Assembly (NCBI GenBank): GCA_000442125.1
Contig: KE546976.1
Location: 1,539,477 to 1,598,914 of the forward strand
Length of the DNA stretch: 59,438 nt
Reading direction: 5' to 3'
Source of the DNA: Opeltia flavorubescens
Taxonomy: Eukaryota; Ascomycota; Lecanoromycetes; Teloschistales; Teloschistaceae
Translations under genes and position numbers: made by a program
The notes under the pieces: model-generated
Told to the model about the DNA's origin: nothing
What the model saw: only the letters and a program-made list of their open reading frames with translations
Databases searched by the model: none
In this document: one piece after another, positions 23,951 through 33,921 of the stretch
Position numbering within the stretch: position 1 is the first letter of the stretch
Layout: every line of letters starts with the position of its first letter

Positions 23951-24205
23951 ATGTCGAGAACAACAATCAGTCTAGGACTACAAACAGTGGAGGACAGTCA
24001 TATCAATGAGACAAGCAATTGCTGTAGTTGGAAAAAACAATGTCAAGGTAAGATAATTGTATGCGTATTCCATCTTCGACAAGCTGACAGACCCTTTTAA
24101 GATTTAGTTGAAAATTACCGTGTTCGCTTTCCTACTCCACCCCCGGACCGAATTTTCAGACTCAGCATCGTTCCGTCGGATGACAATAAACGGAGATGCA
24201 CATAG
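23951..24205 (+). CDS. Small two-exon hypothetical protein, 64 aa
   Basis: Exon 1 is 23951-24047, starting MSRTTISLGLQTVEDSHINE and ending at phase 1 before GTAAGA. The intron is 24048-24107 (60 nt) with a GCTGAC branch site and TTTAG end. Exon 2 is 24108-24205 (ENYRVRFPTPPPDRIF, to TAG). It is chosen because the exon-intron layout and the start are conserved in the decayed copy at 14694. The product has three Cys near residues 24-31, Pro-rich second half, no signal peptide or membrane segment that I can see. An alternative frame open from 24108 to 24323 would need another splice site. Function unknown. Confidence 0.4.
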
Positions 24206-25860
24206 AGTCGGTATAAAGCAAGGCAGGGACCGAAAGAGGCAAAGGCTCAGTGATACTAAAACAATGGGAATCTCCGAGAGGATTATGTTTGATGGCTTGA
24301 AGATGCGGGGTGATATATGCTAAGAGTCGAGAATTAAAGAAACCGTAGTAATACAGACTATATTATTTCTAAAAAAATAAAAAGAGTAAAAAGGACAAAC
24401 TTCGCGGAGTTGCGGAGTCGGTAGATCTTCGGCTATTTCAGTCTGGACCCTGATTCCCATTTTTTATTTTCTTGTTTTATTTATCGAATTTGACTTCGCA
24501 ATTGTCGATCTCAATCGCTGGATTCCGAACAGCGCAAAAACACGTCGTTCAAACACAGCCCGCAGAGAATCATCCACCCACCTCACGCACCTTCTGTCCA
24601 GTAGGCAGGACACGCCCGATACACCTACTGTTCGCCATATACTCCACCATCTGCTACCACGTCTTCAATTATATGAGCCGGTGGTCAGATACCATGGTAC
24701 ACACGTGGCACGCGGCCCAATCCTGCTCAACAAGTCCGTATATAACACGACGAACCTCATCAACGACATCGACACGAAACCATCCCAAGTCATCAGAAGC
24801 CATGGCCAGCTCACCGTCAAAAGCGACAGCGACATCCACCTTTATTGCGATCGGCAGACATGAGACAGGAGTTCAGCAGAGCGACGATAGACACTGTAGG
24901 ACAGGCGAATGCGCATCGGCGTACACTGCAAGTATCCTCTCCCGATTCTACTGGGACATTTGACTGATAGCCATAGCATCATCAGGATGCATTCAACCCC
25001 ACCGACAGCCCAAGTCTCCCTCCTCCTACCTTGTCCTCACCCAGCCACACGCGAGCGAACCAAAACAAGAGGAGGGCCTTGTCAACCATCATCGGGTTGC
25101 TGGTATAATGGGCAGACTGGGATCAGTGGCACCATCTGACCTCATACGGCTCCCACTCTCGCCTCTGCGTCTCATCCACTGAGCCACCACCGAAAGCCTT
25201 CCTTGTCGCTGGCCATACTCCAGATCAACCCAGTCCTCGACGTGGATCACATGGCCATGGGCTTGCCAGAATGAGAGGTGGACATGGAGAGAGATACTAT
25301 GGCAGACGCACAAGAGTTGGTCAAGAGTGGCAACCATTGGGTGCGAAATATCACACGACAGGAACATTGGCCATGGACCCGTCGGTCACAATTCAAAGAC
25401 AGATCAATGTCAGGGCCAAGGTGTGCTGTACTGCCTGTCATCAACGCATAAAGACGGAACCAACAAGGTCAACATTCGCCAGCCATCTTCCCCAGCACAG
25501 TATGCCCCAACAAGTCTCCGCTTCCAAATTAAGTGAGCTAATCTCTGCAGTCTGTGGGTCCGTCCGCCGTCGCTCAATCTCCTCGGTCTCCCAATGTTCA
25601 TCAAAGGGTGGATGGAGGTGGAGAACCATGGCCCAGGAACACAAGCTGGAGTCCCCTGGTCATGCGCAGAGACATGACGCATTTCCAGCACGTATCGGTT
25701 AATCCGGAAGGCGAACCATGGCAGTTTGGATGGGCAGTGATACCGAGGTAGAGGACGGATAGCGTGCTTCAGCCATAGACGGCACTCAGACCACCATCAA
25801 TTTTCCCCTACTAGGACGATCAACCTACCTCTACAGAAACGTTCTGGTCTTATCAAAGGG
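24206..25860. other. Gene-decay island, no supported model
   Basis: Ordinary composition with many overlapping open frames of 60-160 codons on both strands, none with family resemblance or a consistent intron model. The + frame at 24472-24963 (163 codons) and the + frame at 25271-25702 (143 codons) are the longest. A 22-bp element, GCGGAGTCGG-5 nt-TCTTCGGC, lies at 24412-24433. The long open frames may reflect a former multi-exon gene. Confidence 0.35.
24412..24433. repeat. Dispersed 22-bp GCGGAGTCGG..CTTCGGC element
   Basis: Four copies: 3551-3572, 24412-24433, 30561-30582 and 38849-38870. The arms GCGG(A/G)TCGG and CTTCGGC are constant, and the five bases between vary (ATAAA, TAGAT, AGAAA, TTAAT). 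All are in + orientation. Several are followed by AT or TATTTC. Possibly a short repeat seed or regulatory site; not linked to one gene class. Confidence 0.7.
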
Positions 25861-26935
25861 CTACAGCAAGGCATGTCATGGAACGTGTCTGGGATGGAGG
25901 GAATGTCATTAATCTTAAGTATGAGTGCCCTAGACCATTGTCACCTTTGACTAATGGATGTCTAGTGACTTTGAGCTTGAAAGGCTGCAAGAACCAACCC
26001 TCGAACCCCTTCAGCATTTCGTCAGAAGACCTCGACCAGCGCTTGAATGCAAGCCGGACGAGTACAGCTACCTCACACCTGATCTCGAAATCTACCTTGC
26101 CAACGATCGACTTGGTCGACTGCTCCTTATGAAGAGGGTTGACAATCGAGAGTCGGATTGTTGTCATGGATCAGGGACTTGGGCTGGTAGTATCAGCAAT
26201 GACAAAACCAACATGGCCTCCGAGAACGCAGCCAACGATCCCCTCACTCTCCCGCCGGTTTCTGTCACCTGCAACTCGCGAGAGTGGCTTCTTTCGAACA
26301 AAACACAAAGGCGATTGTGATCCCAGACAAGAGCGACACTGACTCAATATCCAATGTCGATCATACCAGCAGCGACGCAGAAGCAAGAGTAGACACTGAG
26401 GCTACGGTTACTACATGTTGATCCTTGTTCCCAGTCTCCACCATGGCGTTGCCGAAGCTTTCGAATAGCAGCGTCTGACTGGAGCTGCTCCCTTTGCTCA
26501 GTCAACCCAGCTGCCACTTCGATGATGAAATGCCGAGAATCTACATACATGGGAAATATCAAGTCATGATTTTGGTAGCTCTGATGAGCGGAGGAGATTA
26601 TCTACCTGCTGATGATCGACTCTTTCGCGCTTTCTCATGCTTTCTTATTCTCACAAATATAGTAGATTCGACTTCTCTCCTCGATCCCTCTGCTCTTTCG
26701 CTCAAACACGAATCATTCCTTGGTCGTGGGATCAAGATTGCTTGCGAAGCTGGTAAAGATTGATGCCGACTTTGAACGAAAGACACAGTCAGATCCAGTC
26801 AATGGAGAGAAAGACTCCAATACGAATTGGCTGTCAACGAAAGCGGCTACTTTCGAACAAAGCATAAGGCGCCCGTGATATCTTGTGTTGAGAGCAGCCT
26901 GTTACTGACGAGCAATTCATCGGATGGCGGTATCG
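25861..26935 (+). pseudogene. Decayed repeats with ESG(F/Y)FRTKHK motif
   Basis: Two + strand segments share a protein motif: RESGFFRTKHKGDC near 26280-26315 and NESGYFRTKHKAPV near 26838-26880, each after a stretch rich in Ser/Thr/Pro. The sequence between is broken by stops. The repeated motif in two places with mostly silent or conservative changes suggests a former coding tandem duplication. No known domain recognised. Confidence 0.4.
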
Positions 26936-26936
26936 C

Positions 26937-27158
26937 ATGAATCCTGCAGTCTCTAATTCAGATCAACTTGGTCGTCTTCGCGAAAGAATTGTGTGGGACC
27001 GAAAGATTGATTTACACGGTCTTCGCGAGATCGTTGCTGAAGCCTTCGAATGGCAGTGTCTGGCTGGTGCTAAGAAGTTCTTACGAACGCTTACGCCAGC
27101 GATGCTTGTAGATCAAGTCTGTCGAAGATACAACAAAGATTCTAACGATGATGATTGA
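26937..27158 (+). CDS. Short hypothetical ORF, 73 aa
   Basis: ATG at 26937; the frame is also open upstream (DEQFIGWRYR before the Met), so the true start or exon limit is uncertain. The product has a plausible soluble composition: DQLGRLRERIVWDRKIDLHG, then EIVAEAFEWQCLAGAKKFLR, and an acidic tail NDDD. It may be the last exon of the decayed gene to its left. No family recognised. Confidence 0.3.
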   Translation: MNPAVSNSDQLGRLRERIVWDRKIDLHGLREIVAEAFEWQCLAGAKKFLRTLTPAMLVDQVCRRYNKDSNDDD

Positions 27159-27309
27159 AAAGCTCAAGAAGATAGAGAATCAGCACTGATGATGACAATA
27201 TGTGGTCGTCGTAACCACTGGGCGAGGCGACAGATGGCATGCCTCTTCATAAGTATCGATTGGGGTCTGGATGCCGCGAGGAAAGATGTTGAGAACAATT
27301 GCTGACAAC

Positions 27310-27600
27310 TAGCGGAGGAAATTATGGAAGCTTTTATTGCGGGCGGCGAGAACTTGAAACACAAGATACCCAGAGATAGCACTCCCACATGTGGTCTACT
27401 CACATTGACTGACCATCTGACTTTACTAGCCTGGCTGGAACCATGGAGGCCTTCAATGCAGGCGGAAAGAATTCTCGGACACAAGGTAAAAGATAGTCTC
27501 ACACTGATCTCTACTCTGTCACAATAACTGATCATCGATGTATCTTCAGGCTGCTCTGCTTCACGCTGTAACACAAGCCAGAGTTCCTTGAGCACAAACA
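27310..27600 (+). repeat. Duplicated exon-intron unit (MEAFxAGG)
   Basis: Two adjacent copies of about 115 bp: GAAATT-ATGGAAGCTTTTATTGCGGG..CACAAG at 27319-27366, and GAACC-ATGGAGGCCTTCAATGCAGG..CACAAG at about 27438-27485. The peptides are MEAFIAGGENLKHK and MEAFNAGGKNSRT. Each is followed by intron-like sequence: the second has GTAAAA, an ACTGATCAT region and TTCAG; the first has lost the GT donor but keeps TGACCATC and CTAG. Likely a duplicated exon plus intron of a lost gene. Confidence 0.5.
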
Positions 27601-27726
27601 AAGGTTGCTACATCGTCATCGACGCCACCCAATACTCTCTCAATAAATGCTTGAGCAATCTGCAGTTGGAGAAGGATCATCAACGACAATACTCGAGAAG
27701 GACACCGGAAACAAGATGAACAGTTC

Positions 27727-28368
27727 ATGATGCATTATTCTTCTGGGTCTGTCGAGGGGCACTATGGATGGAAAAGACAAGAGAGTCGTCATCTTTCTGT
27801 TGTCGCATGCCAGGTCAATAATGGTGTTGGTGAAGTCGATGAAACGAATATATCTTTTGCCAAGTGTTTTGTTGGGTTGAGAAGGAAAAGCGGAGATGAT
27901 CCGACAGCGAAGTCCCCTTGTGTATCCATTGAATCCGAAAGCTGCTGTTACTCATATCACCGAAGTCCCATCTTGAAAATCAAAGACGAGCTTCCTTGGG
28001 GCAACTTGCCCTTGCTTCATTTTGATGCATTCATATCATTATATCTGCCTTTCCTTGGCGTGGGTCTCAATGAATATTACTCGTGTTCCCGTTTCCATTT
28101 CCATACACAATCTCGTTTTCAGATCTATATAAATGTTCATCTACACCTGCATCTACGTTTTCGAGTTTGCATCCATTGTGTTAACCCAATAAAGTTCTTG
28201 TTATCAAGAATCGATGAGATGAACACCTTATCGTTTCGACTCAAAACACATGTCTCGCATTATAACACAATACTAGGTTATATTTCCTTGTTTGATGCTG
28301 TGAATAACCAATTGTCCAAAATTTCGTTGACCACATCATCGGCACAATCAATTATTCTCATATATTGA
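27727..28368 (+). CDS. Hypothetical ORF, 213 codons (doubtful)
   Basis: An ATG-started frame of normal composition in the first 100 codons (SVEGHYGWKRQESRHLSVVA), becoming Phe/His/Leu-rich (FHFHTQSRFQIYINVHLHLH) and AT-rich in the second half. The second half overlaps the upstream region of the next gene. No domain, signal peptide or duplicate recognised. The real gene, if any, may end near 28070. Confidence 0.25.
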   Translation: MMHYSSGSVEGHYGWKRQESRHLSVVACQVNNGVGEVDETNISFAKCFVGLRRKSGDDPTAKSPCVSIESESCCYSYHRSPILKIKDELPWGNLPLLHFDAFISLYLPFLGVGLNEYYSCSRFHFHTQSRFQIYINVHLHLHLRFRVCIHCVNPIKFLLSRIDEMNTLSFRLKTHVSHYNTILGYISLFDAVNNQLSKISLTTSSAQSIILIY

Positions 28369-28767
28369 CACATCAAATGTTTCCATTGCCAAATATACGT
28401 TGTCTATTTGCCAAGTATCTGCCAACGAATACTTGATTTATTCGAAACACATGTTTCCACTTATGTTTGAACACATTTCTACGTCACTGACAACGTTCTA
28501 TTCCAAATGTACTCGTCGTTGCGTTTGCTGTTTCATGGGTTCAATACGGCCGTAGGATGATAGTCGAAGGTGATAAATGAACCGTAAATTCCCTCTTTCT
28601 GTTCAACTACCAGCATCAACTTTCTCAAAGATATCATATCCTTCAAGCTTAGACAACCATTGTCATTTGTACTTTCCCATTATCAATTAACTCTTCGTGT
28701 TCAGAATCAATCCATTGGTAATTCTCATCGATCATTGTATTTTCGACAAGAATCAATTCTCAAAGAT
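28369..28767 (+). promoter_or_regulatory. Upstream region of the 28768 gene
   Basis: Contains the palindrome TACGGCCGTA (28545-28554), 214 bp before the ATG; a near copy, TACGGCCGTT, lies 161 bp before the 33128 gene. CGG-CCG inverted half-sites are the type bound by fungal zinc-cluster regulators, so a shared regulator is possible. The segment after the palindrome (TCTTTCTGTTCAACTACC and onward) also resembles that before the 33128 gene. CGAAACACATG-type motifs (28445-28480) occur too. Confidence 0.4.
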
Positions 28768-29355
28768 ATGCAAAATCAAAAAGGAAACTCTAACAACGGT
28801 GGTCACAGTGGAAGAGGAGGCAACACCAATTATCGCAATCAAAATCATCAACATCAACCCTATTATATCCCGAATAACGATCGAGGACCATCTGTTATAA
28901 GCTCGCCTGTGAATCCCCCAATACTCTACGCGCCTGCCCCTCGTCAAGCTCCACCACCAGGTCAGGGATATGTTCATCAACAACAGAATGCAAATCAAGG
29001 GCCAGTAGTACAGGTACCCTCTACGCCATACGTACAGATGCCTTCGACTCCACACGTTCAAGTGCCAGCCACTCAGTACGGACAACAAGCGTCGCATGCC
29101 CATCCTCAGACACAATACGGTACACAGGGTAATCCAGTAATTGTATCATCTTCGCCTACTCTTCCTCCTCAGCCAGCTCATCCTCCGCAGCCAGCATATG
29201 GTGGACAAGGGAATCCTATCAATATTCCTTCATCATCATCTCCATATCAGTCAACTCAACCATCATCTTCTCATCATCCATCCTCATCATATCATCCATC
29301 ATCTTCTAACTATCTGTCATCTTCTTCTTATCAATCACAAACTCCTAGAAGATGA
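28768..29355 (+). CDS. Pro/Gln/Ser-rich disordered protein, 195 aa
   Basis: ATG at 28768 is chosen over upstream in-frame non-ATG codons; the composition becomes biased from here. The start is Asn/Gly-rich (MQNQKGNSNNGGHSGRGG). Residues about 35-100 are Pro/Gln-rich, with VQVPSTPYVQMPSTPHVQVP, a short VQ(V/M)P-x-T-P repeat. Two YG-x-QGNP motifs follow (YGTQGNPV, YGGQGNPI; also resembling GQGNPV in the 32661 protein). The C-terminus is a Ser/His/Tyr tandem repeat (HHPSSSYHPSSS). There is no predicted globular domain, signal or membrane segment. One exon. It is a prion-like composition; function unknown. Confidence 0.6.
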   Translation: MQNQKGNSNNGGHSGRGGNTNYRNQNHQHQPYYIPNNDRGPSVISSPVNPPILYAPAPRQAPPPGQGYVHQQQNANQGPVVQVPSTPYVQMPSTPHVQVPATQYGQQASHAHPQTQYGTQGNPVIVSSSPTLPPQPAHPPQPAYGGQGNPINIPSSSSPYQSTQPSSSHHPSSSYHPSSSNYLSSSSYQSQTPRR

Positions 29356-31465
29356 TGGGAACTTTTCTGTGTATAAGTATTCCCGTAGTATATGGTGGCT
29401 ATGGGAGAAAGAACGATGGATGACTTGCTTGCTTTGCGTATGTATATTAGAACTTGAATGCGATATTTCTGTTTCGATTTAAGATTTATTTCAACTTGAC
29501 AAACATTGAATATGAGACATTTGATCAACGCCCGCTGTCAGTTTCCCATGCCCAACGCTCCTTGTCAGAAATCAAGCAAGTGACTATCAATTACGGTCAT
29601 TGGACTTACTGCTCCGGTACACGCACTCAATGCCATCCAAACTCTGCTGTCAAGGTTCCTCTTGAATTCCCTTTTGCTTCTCTTGCGAACTATCGGTCGA
29701 TGCTCTGAGTGGACGTAATCCCACCAGGTACGTTTGCGTTGCCTTTTATGTCTGTGATCGAAGTAATTTTCTGGGTAAATCGTTGCTGAAAGAATAAAGG
29801 TGTATCGCTTGAATTTCCAATTGCCTCATCTTCAAGGTCTCGTTTGTGGCAATTAGCCAGTGGGAATGAGAAGCGGGAATTCTTTCTTGAAGCGAAGAAC
29901 TCTTGTCGATATCTTCGTGCCGTAATCCAGGGTACTCCTCTTGAGTGAATTTAAATGTAGACGGCGATCTATGCACCTTCCTTCTTTTCGAAACCAATGG
30001 CAAAAGAATTGGCGGTGTTATTATGCGTCCGGAGTTGCCGATCTTGTCGCTCTATTTGCCAACGACTTGTGATGTCACATCCATGGTCGAATCGGAGGGG
30101 CGAATTGGTATTTGAGACTCTTTCGAGCGCAGATGACATCTGGTACAGGGATCCTAGCAGAGTTAGATGAGTCAAAAAGTGTCTTTGTTGCGGACCTGAA
30201 GCTGATTGGAAGCCATGTGGAAGAAGCAATTTGTTTGCTGTGGCGTTCAAGATAGAAGTTGGACGGCGGGCGAAAGAAAAGAAGCCACTGTTTGACGTAT
30301 CAGAAAGCAAGTTTTCTTGTTTGGGGCGGAGAGTGGATCTTGACAGGTGATGTGGGGTGATGAATATCTACTCTCAGCATTAGCATAGTCTAACAGACCG
30401 AACCATGAACTGAAGCGGCCAGGATACCACAGAGTGCTCAAAGCCTCGAAATCTGATTTATTAGTTGGCAATAATTTGGAATGCTCGGATTTCGGGTTGG
30501 GACGGGCGTGGAGGATATGAAGAGATGTGCGAGGTGGATTGGCCAGGGACCGCTAGGAATGCGGAGTCGGAGAAACTTCGGCTATCGCGTCAATCATTTC
30601 TATGCCATTGCGATGATTAAAAATTAGTGACTCCTCGCCTACCTATACATGGAAGTTGCTACCGTATGATTGGACTTCTCGGATTTCAATCTGTATGCTC
30701 GAAAAATATGATTCCAATTTGGTCTACTGATAGCAAGCATGCTTGGGGGGGTGCACTCTCGAATACAGAATATAATCACGCGTATGTTTGAATATAATGG
30801 GAGGAATGGAATTGAGGTTGGAGAAAAAGATTCGCAAAGAAGAACAGAGACAGCAGTAGGTACGTAGTAGAGTAATTATATAGAATAAATGAATAAAAAT
30901 GACAACCGCCAGAAAGACTTTGCTATATTTATAAACATGCATTCGATGAAAGCACGAGAGAACAATGCGATAGATGAAAAAGAAGGAGGCAAAATCGAAA
31001 TCTATACAGACGCTGTTATCGACGAGTCTCCCATTGCCGATGGAGATATTGCAGCCCCTGGGACGACTTCTGCCATAGTTGAGATTTCACATGTTTGGAT
31101 TGCTGAATATATATAGACGGACTAGATACTCTAATAGACAGGCACTTAACTATACCTCGTACATAGAACAGCTCGAGGGTTGAATCATCAAAAAGAATTA
31201 TTTGAGTTCTGGAAATAATTAACAAACGGATAAGTAAATGGAGCCCTTGTCTGAGTCGCATTTGTTGAGGAGTACTACACTTTATACTTGGAATATTCTT
31301 AAGTTCGGACAATGTTTAATTGGGAACGAGATGAAGAACCATATATCTCGTAAGATGTCAAATTCGAAATCCAATAACCAATGATACAACTATACTACAG
31401 CAAGTATGAAATCTCCCATCCATCATCTCCATCCCCCCATCCCCAACCCTATATCCCCCATTCCA
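29356..31465. other. Intergenic region with possible gene remnants
   Basis: No convincing intact gene. A minus-strand series of frames at 30471-30247, 30310-29969 and 30003-29746 has normal composition (DFEALSTLWYPGRFSSWFGL; SALERVSNTNSPLRFDHG) and intron-like joins (CTAAC..CTAG near 30165-30150), so it may be a decayed multi-exon gene. One copy of the dispersed GCGGAGTCGG..CTTCGGC element lies at 30561-30582. On the right, 31120-31380 is AT-rich spacer. Confidence 0.35.
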
Positions 31466-31987
31466 TCACTTCTTCGTTGCCTTCCCCTTCCCCTTCGCAT
31501 CTGCGGTCTTCTTCACTGGCGAAGAGGAAGAGTTTTCTGTTGTATATCCCGACATTGGGGAAGGCACATACGGTGGAGATGACTCCGCCTGTTTTGGACC
31601 TTGGCCCAAAATTTGACTGACCGAGGGAAAACTTGAACCTTCCCAAGATGGAGGCGGGTTGCGCTGGGGCAAAGGAGGAGTTATCTGCGACAAAGGTATC
31701 GCACGTAGCGGCGAAAGTGGTGTTGGCGTCCTCGGGTATGAAGAAGGAATAGGACTTGAACTTCCCGGAATTGGAGAGGGACCTTGACCTTGACCACTCG
31801 ATCCTTGAGATTGGGATGATGGGTGAGGGGATGAGTATGGTGCAGGTTTATACGGCGAGTATTGGGAGTTAGGTTGTGGAGGAGAGGGAGTGATCTGCTT
31901 TTGGGCGCAGGGAGGCCAGTCGTCATTTGGAGATGAGTAATGGGAGGGAGCATTTGCTGTCTTCTTGGGAGTAGTATTTTGAGACAT
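31466..31987 (-). CDS. Pro/Ser-rich disordered protein, 173 aa
   Basis: ATG at 31987, stop at 31466, single exon. The start is MSQNTTPKKTANAPSHYSSP. The body is Pro/Ser/Gln-rich with SSGQGQGPSPIPGSSSPIPS and several S/T-P sites (PRTPTPLSPL), which are potential phosphorylation sites. The basic tail (VKKTADAKGKGKATKK) is Lys/Ala-rich and nuclear-localisation-like. No folded domain is visible. It lies in the same orientation as the 32661 gene with a tandem-repeat region upstream. It groups with the 28768 and 32661 proteins by composition and Gly-Gln repeats rather than by clear alignment. Confidence 0.6.
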   Translation of the reverse strand: MSQNTTPKKTANAPSHYSSPNDDWPPCAQKQITPSPPQPNSQYSPYKPAPYSSPHPSSQSQGSSGQGQGPSPIPGSSSPIPSSYPRTPTPLSPLRAIPLSQITPPLPQRNPPPSWEGSSFPSVSQILGQGPKQAESSPPYVPSPMSGYTTENSSSSPVKKTADAKGKGKATKK

Positions 31988-32285
31988 TGTTTATCAGTGA
32001 TGGATTCTGAGAAAAGAATTTGGAAATCGAATATTGAGATCTGCTAGAGATATCTACTGCTTACGAGAAGTTCGAATATCGAGATCTAGTCAAAGATGAT
32101 GATAGAGGAATACGAGAAAAGGATGGAATTGAGAGACTTTTATGTTCAATATGAGATACAATCCACGTGGTGTAGACAGACCTGACCTTGATGATGAACC
32201 AACACCATGAAGCTTGAAACCTGAGAGTATTTGGAATATGTTATCGTTGAAACTTGGAATTATTTGACAAACACGTGGAATGACG

Positions 32286-32520
32286 ACGTATAGACCAATG
32301 ACACGTCTACCGAGTATGAGAAGATTTGAAATGGCGGTGTCATTCATCAATGCGCAAACACAAATGACACGTATACCGGTCATCAGGAGACTTGGGGATG
32401 AAATGGCGGTGTATGTGGATGGACAAGGTTGAATATTCATCATTGCGCAAACACAGATAACTGATGTACAAGTCATCAGGAGATCTCGAGATTGAAATGT
32501 GTGAGATGAACAACGTATCA
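32286..32520. repeat. Tandem repeats upstream of the 31987 gene
   Basis: Two and a half to three copies of a block with TGCGCAAACACA(A/G)AT, TGACACGTAT or a variant, CATCAGGAGA(C/T)(C/T)T and GAAATGGCGGTGT. TGACACGTAT is at 32365-32374 and TGACACGTCT at 32299-32308; another TGACACGTAT is at 33561-33570 upstream of the 33128 gene. ACGT-core sites of this type suit bZIP or bHLH regulators, but binding is unproven. The frames open here on the minus strand simply follow the repeat. Confidence 0.45.
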
Positions 32521-32660
32521 TGATATGTTTCATCCAAAGTCGAAACACAAAAATCGCATTCATAATTTATTTTACAAATCCAATGAAACAATCGCAATCA
32601 ACCCCGACTCTATCAAAACACACGACTACTCATACATGAAAAAGAAAAAAAAGAAATCCC

Positions 32661-33128
32661 TCACTGTGAAGGATGGAATGGTGAAGATCCTCCATATTGA
32701 GAAGAACCAGGATTCCCTGACCCTTGACTTCCTTGACCTTGTGGTCCAGCTCCTTGAACTCCTTGTCCCTGTCCCTGCCCCTGTCCTTGCTGCCCATATC
32801 CGCCAGGTTGAACCGGATTGCCTTGGCCTTGGGGCGGTTGTTGGGCCCAAGGGGGAGGTGGATATTGAGGATTTGACGACAGAGGATTGGTATTTGCGAA
32901 TGGTATGTAAGGCATACCCACATTCGAAGACGCTCTGCCATTTGCCTGTGCCTGATATTCCGCTGGATACATAACCGGGGGTTGATAGGGATTATATCCC
33001 GAAGATTGAGGAGGAGCAACATATGGTTGCTGAGGTGGTGGTCTAGGAGGAGGATTCATTGGGTGAGTGGCAGGTTGATTTGGGTTCCCTGCTTGTCCTT
33101 GGCCAGCGTTTCCTCGAGCTGAAGACAT
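32661..33128 (-). CDS. Gly/Gln/Pro-rich disordered protein, 155 aa
   Basis: ATG at 33128, stop at 32661, one exon. The N-terminus (MSSARGNAGQGQAGNPNQP) leads into a Pro-rich region (NPPPRPPPQQPYVAPPQ), a Tyr/Pro-rich centre (YNPYQPPVMYPAEY), and a C-terminal GQ repeat (YGQQGQGQGQGQGVQGAGPQ) ending SSPFHPSQ. The composition is like prion-like, phase-separating proteins; no RNA-binding or enzymatic domain is visible. Upstream sequence shares TACGGCCGT(A/T) with the 28768 gene, which suggests co-regulation or common descent. Confidence 0.6.
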   Translation of the reverse strand: MSSARGNAGQGQAGNPNQPATHPMNPPPRPPPQQPYVAPPQSSGYNPYQPPVMYPAEYQAQANGRASSNVGMPYIPFANTNPLSSNPQYPPPPWAQQPPQGQGNPVQPGGYGQQGQGQGQGQGVQGAGPQGQGSQGSGNPGSSQYGGSSPFHPSQ

Positions 33129-33921
33129 ATTTGTAGTGATAAAGTATTTGAATTTGAAATTGGAAAGTTTAATTTGATAGGGTCTCTTGAACTGTGCTTT
33201 AGATATCTCAAGATAGTGTAAGAGGTAGATGCTAATGAGCAAGAACAGAGAGATAGTTGAGTCTTTTTAACCCCACGGTCTCTATTCTAACGGCCGTATA
33301 CGACCCTGAACTATCAAACATGACAAACATACGAAACGTTTACAATGATACAGAGACGTGATTGAATTGTGTTCAAACACACAGTGAAAGCAATAAGTGG
33401 AGACACGGAGTTCAATTTGACAAACAATCAACGGGATAAAACGCATCAAGAAACAAACTCTGTATCATATCATTCGAATGGTGAGAAGCAAAACATGAAC
33501 TCGTGTCAAGAATGTTCTATCCATGACGTGGATCAACGGAACCATTGTGGGAATATGATATGACACGTATTGGTGTTTGAAATCGAAACACATGGAGTCT
33601 TTGCGGTGAGCGATTACCTGAAACCGTGATATTTGTCAAAAATCTCGTGCGATGAAATTGCAATGAACATGATTGCTGTACATATGGTTTGAGATACGTT
33701 ATGGAACAGATAGATTTGTGGATGGAGCTGTGATTGGAGATACGGATTGGATTGACAATAGAGTCTATCAGAAGTTGGTGAAACGTGAATAGATAATCGA
33801 AGACTAGAGAAGCTTGAGACAAACACCAGAAGAAGAATACAAGTCACGACCAAGTAACAATCAATTGAATATGAAGCTAATGCCAGGAATTTATCATCTG
33901 GTCTTATCTACTTGAAAACAA
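33129..33921. promoter_or_regulatory. Shared spacer between the 33128 and 33922 genes
   Basis: Upstream of the 33128 gene and downstream of the 33922 gene (both minus). It contains TACGGCCGTT on the minus strand at 33298-33289, TGACACGTAT at 33561-33570 and GTGTTTGAAATCGAAACACA near 33572. AT content is moderate and I see no gene. Open frames at 33369-33563 (+) and 33517-33853 (-) are short and unsupported. Confidence 0.35.
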
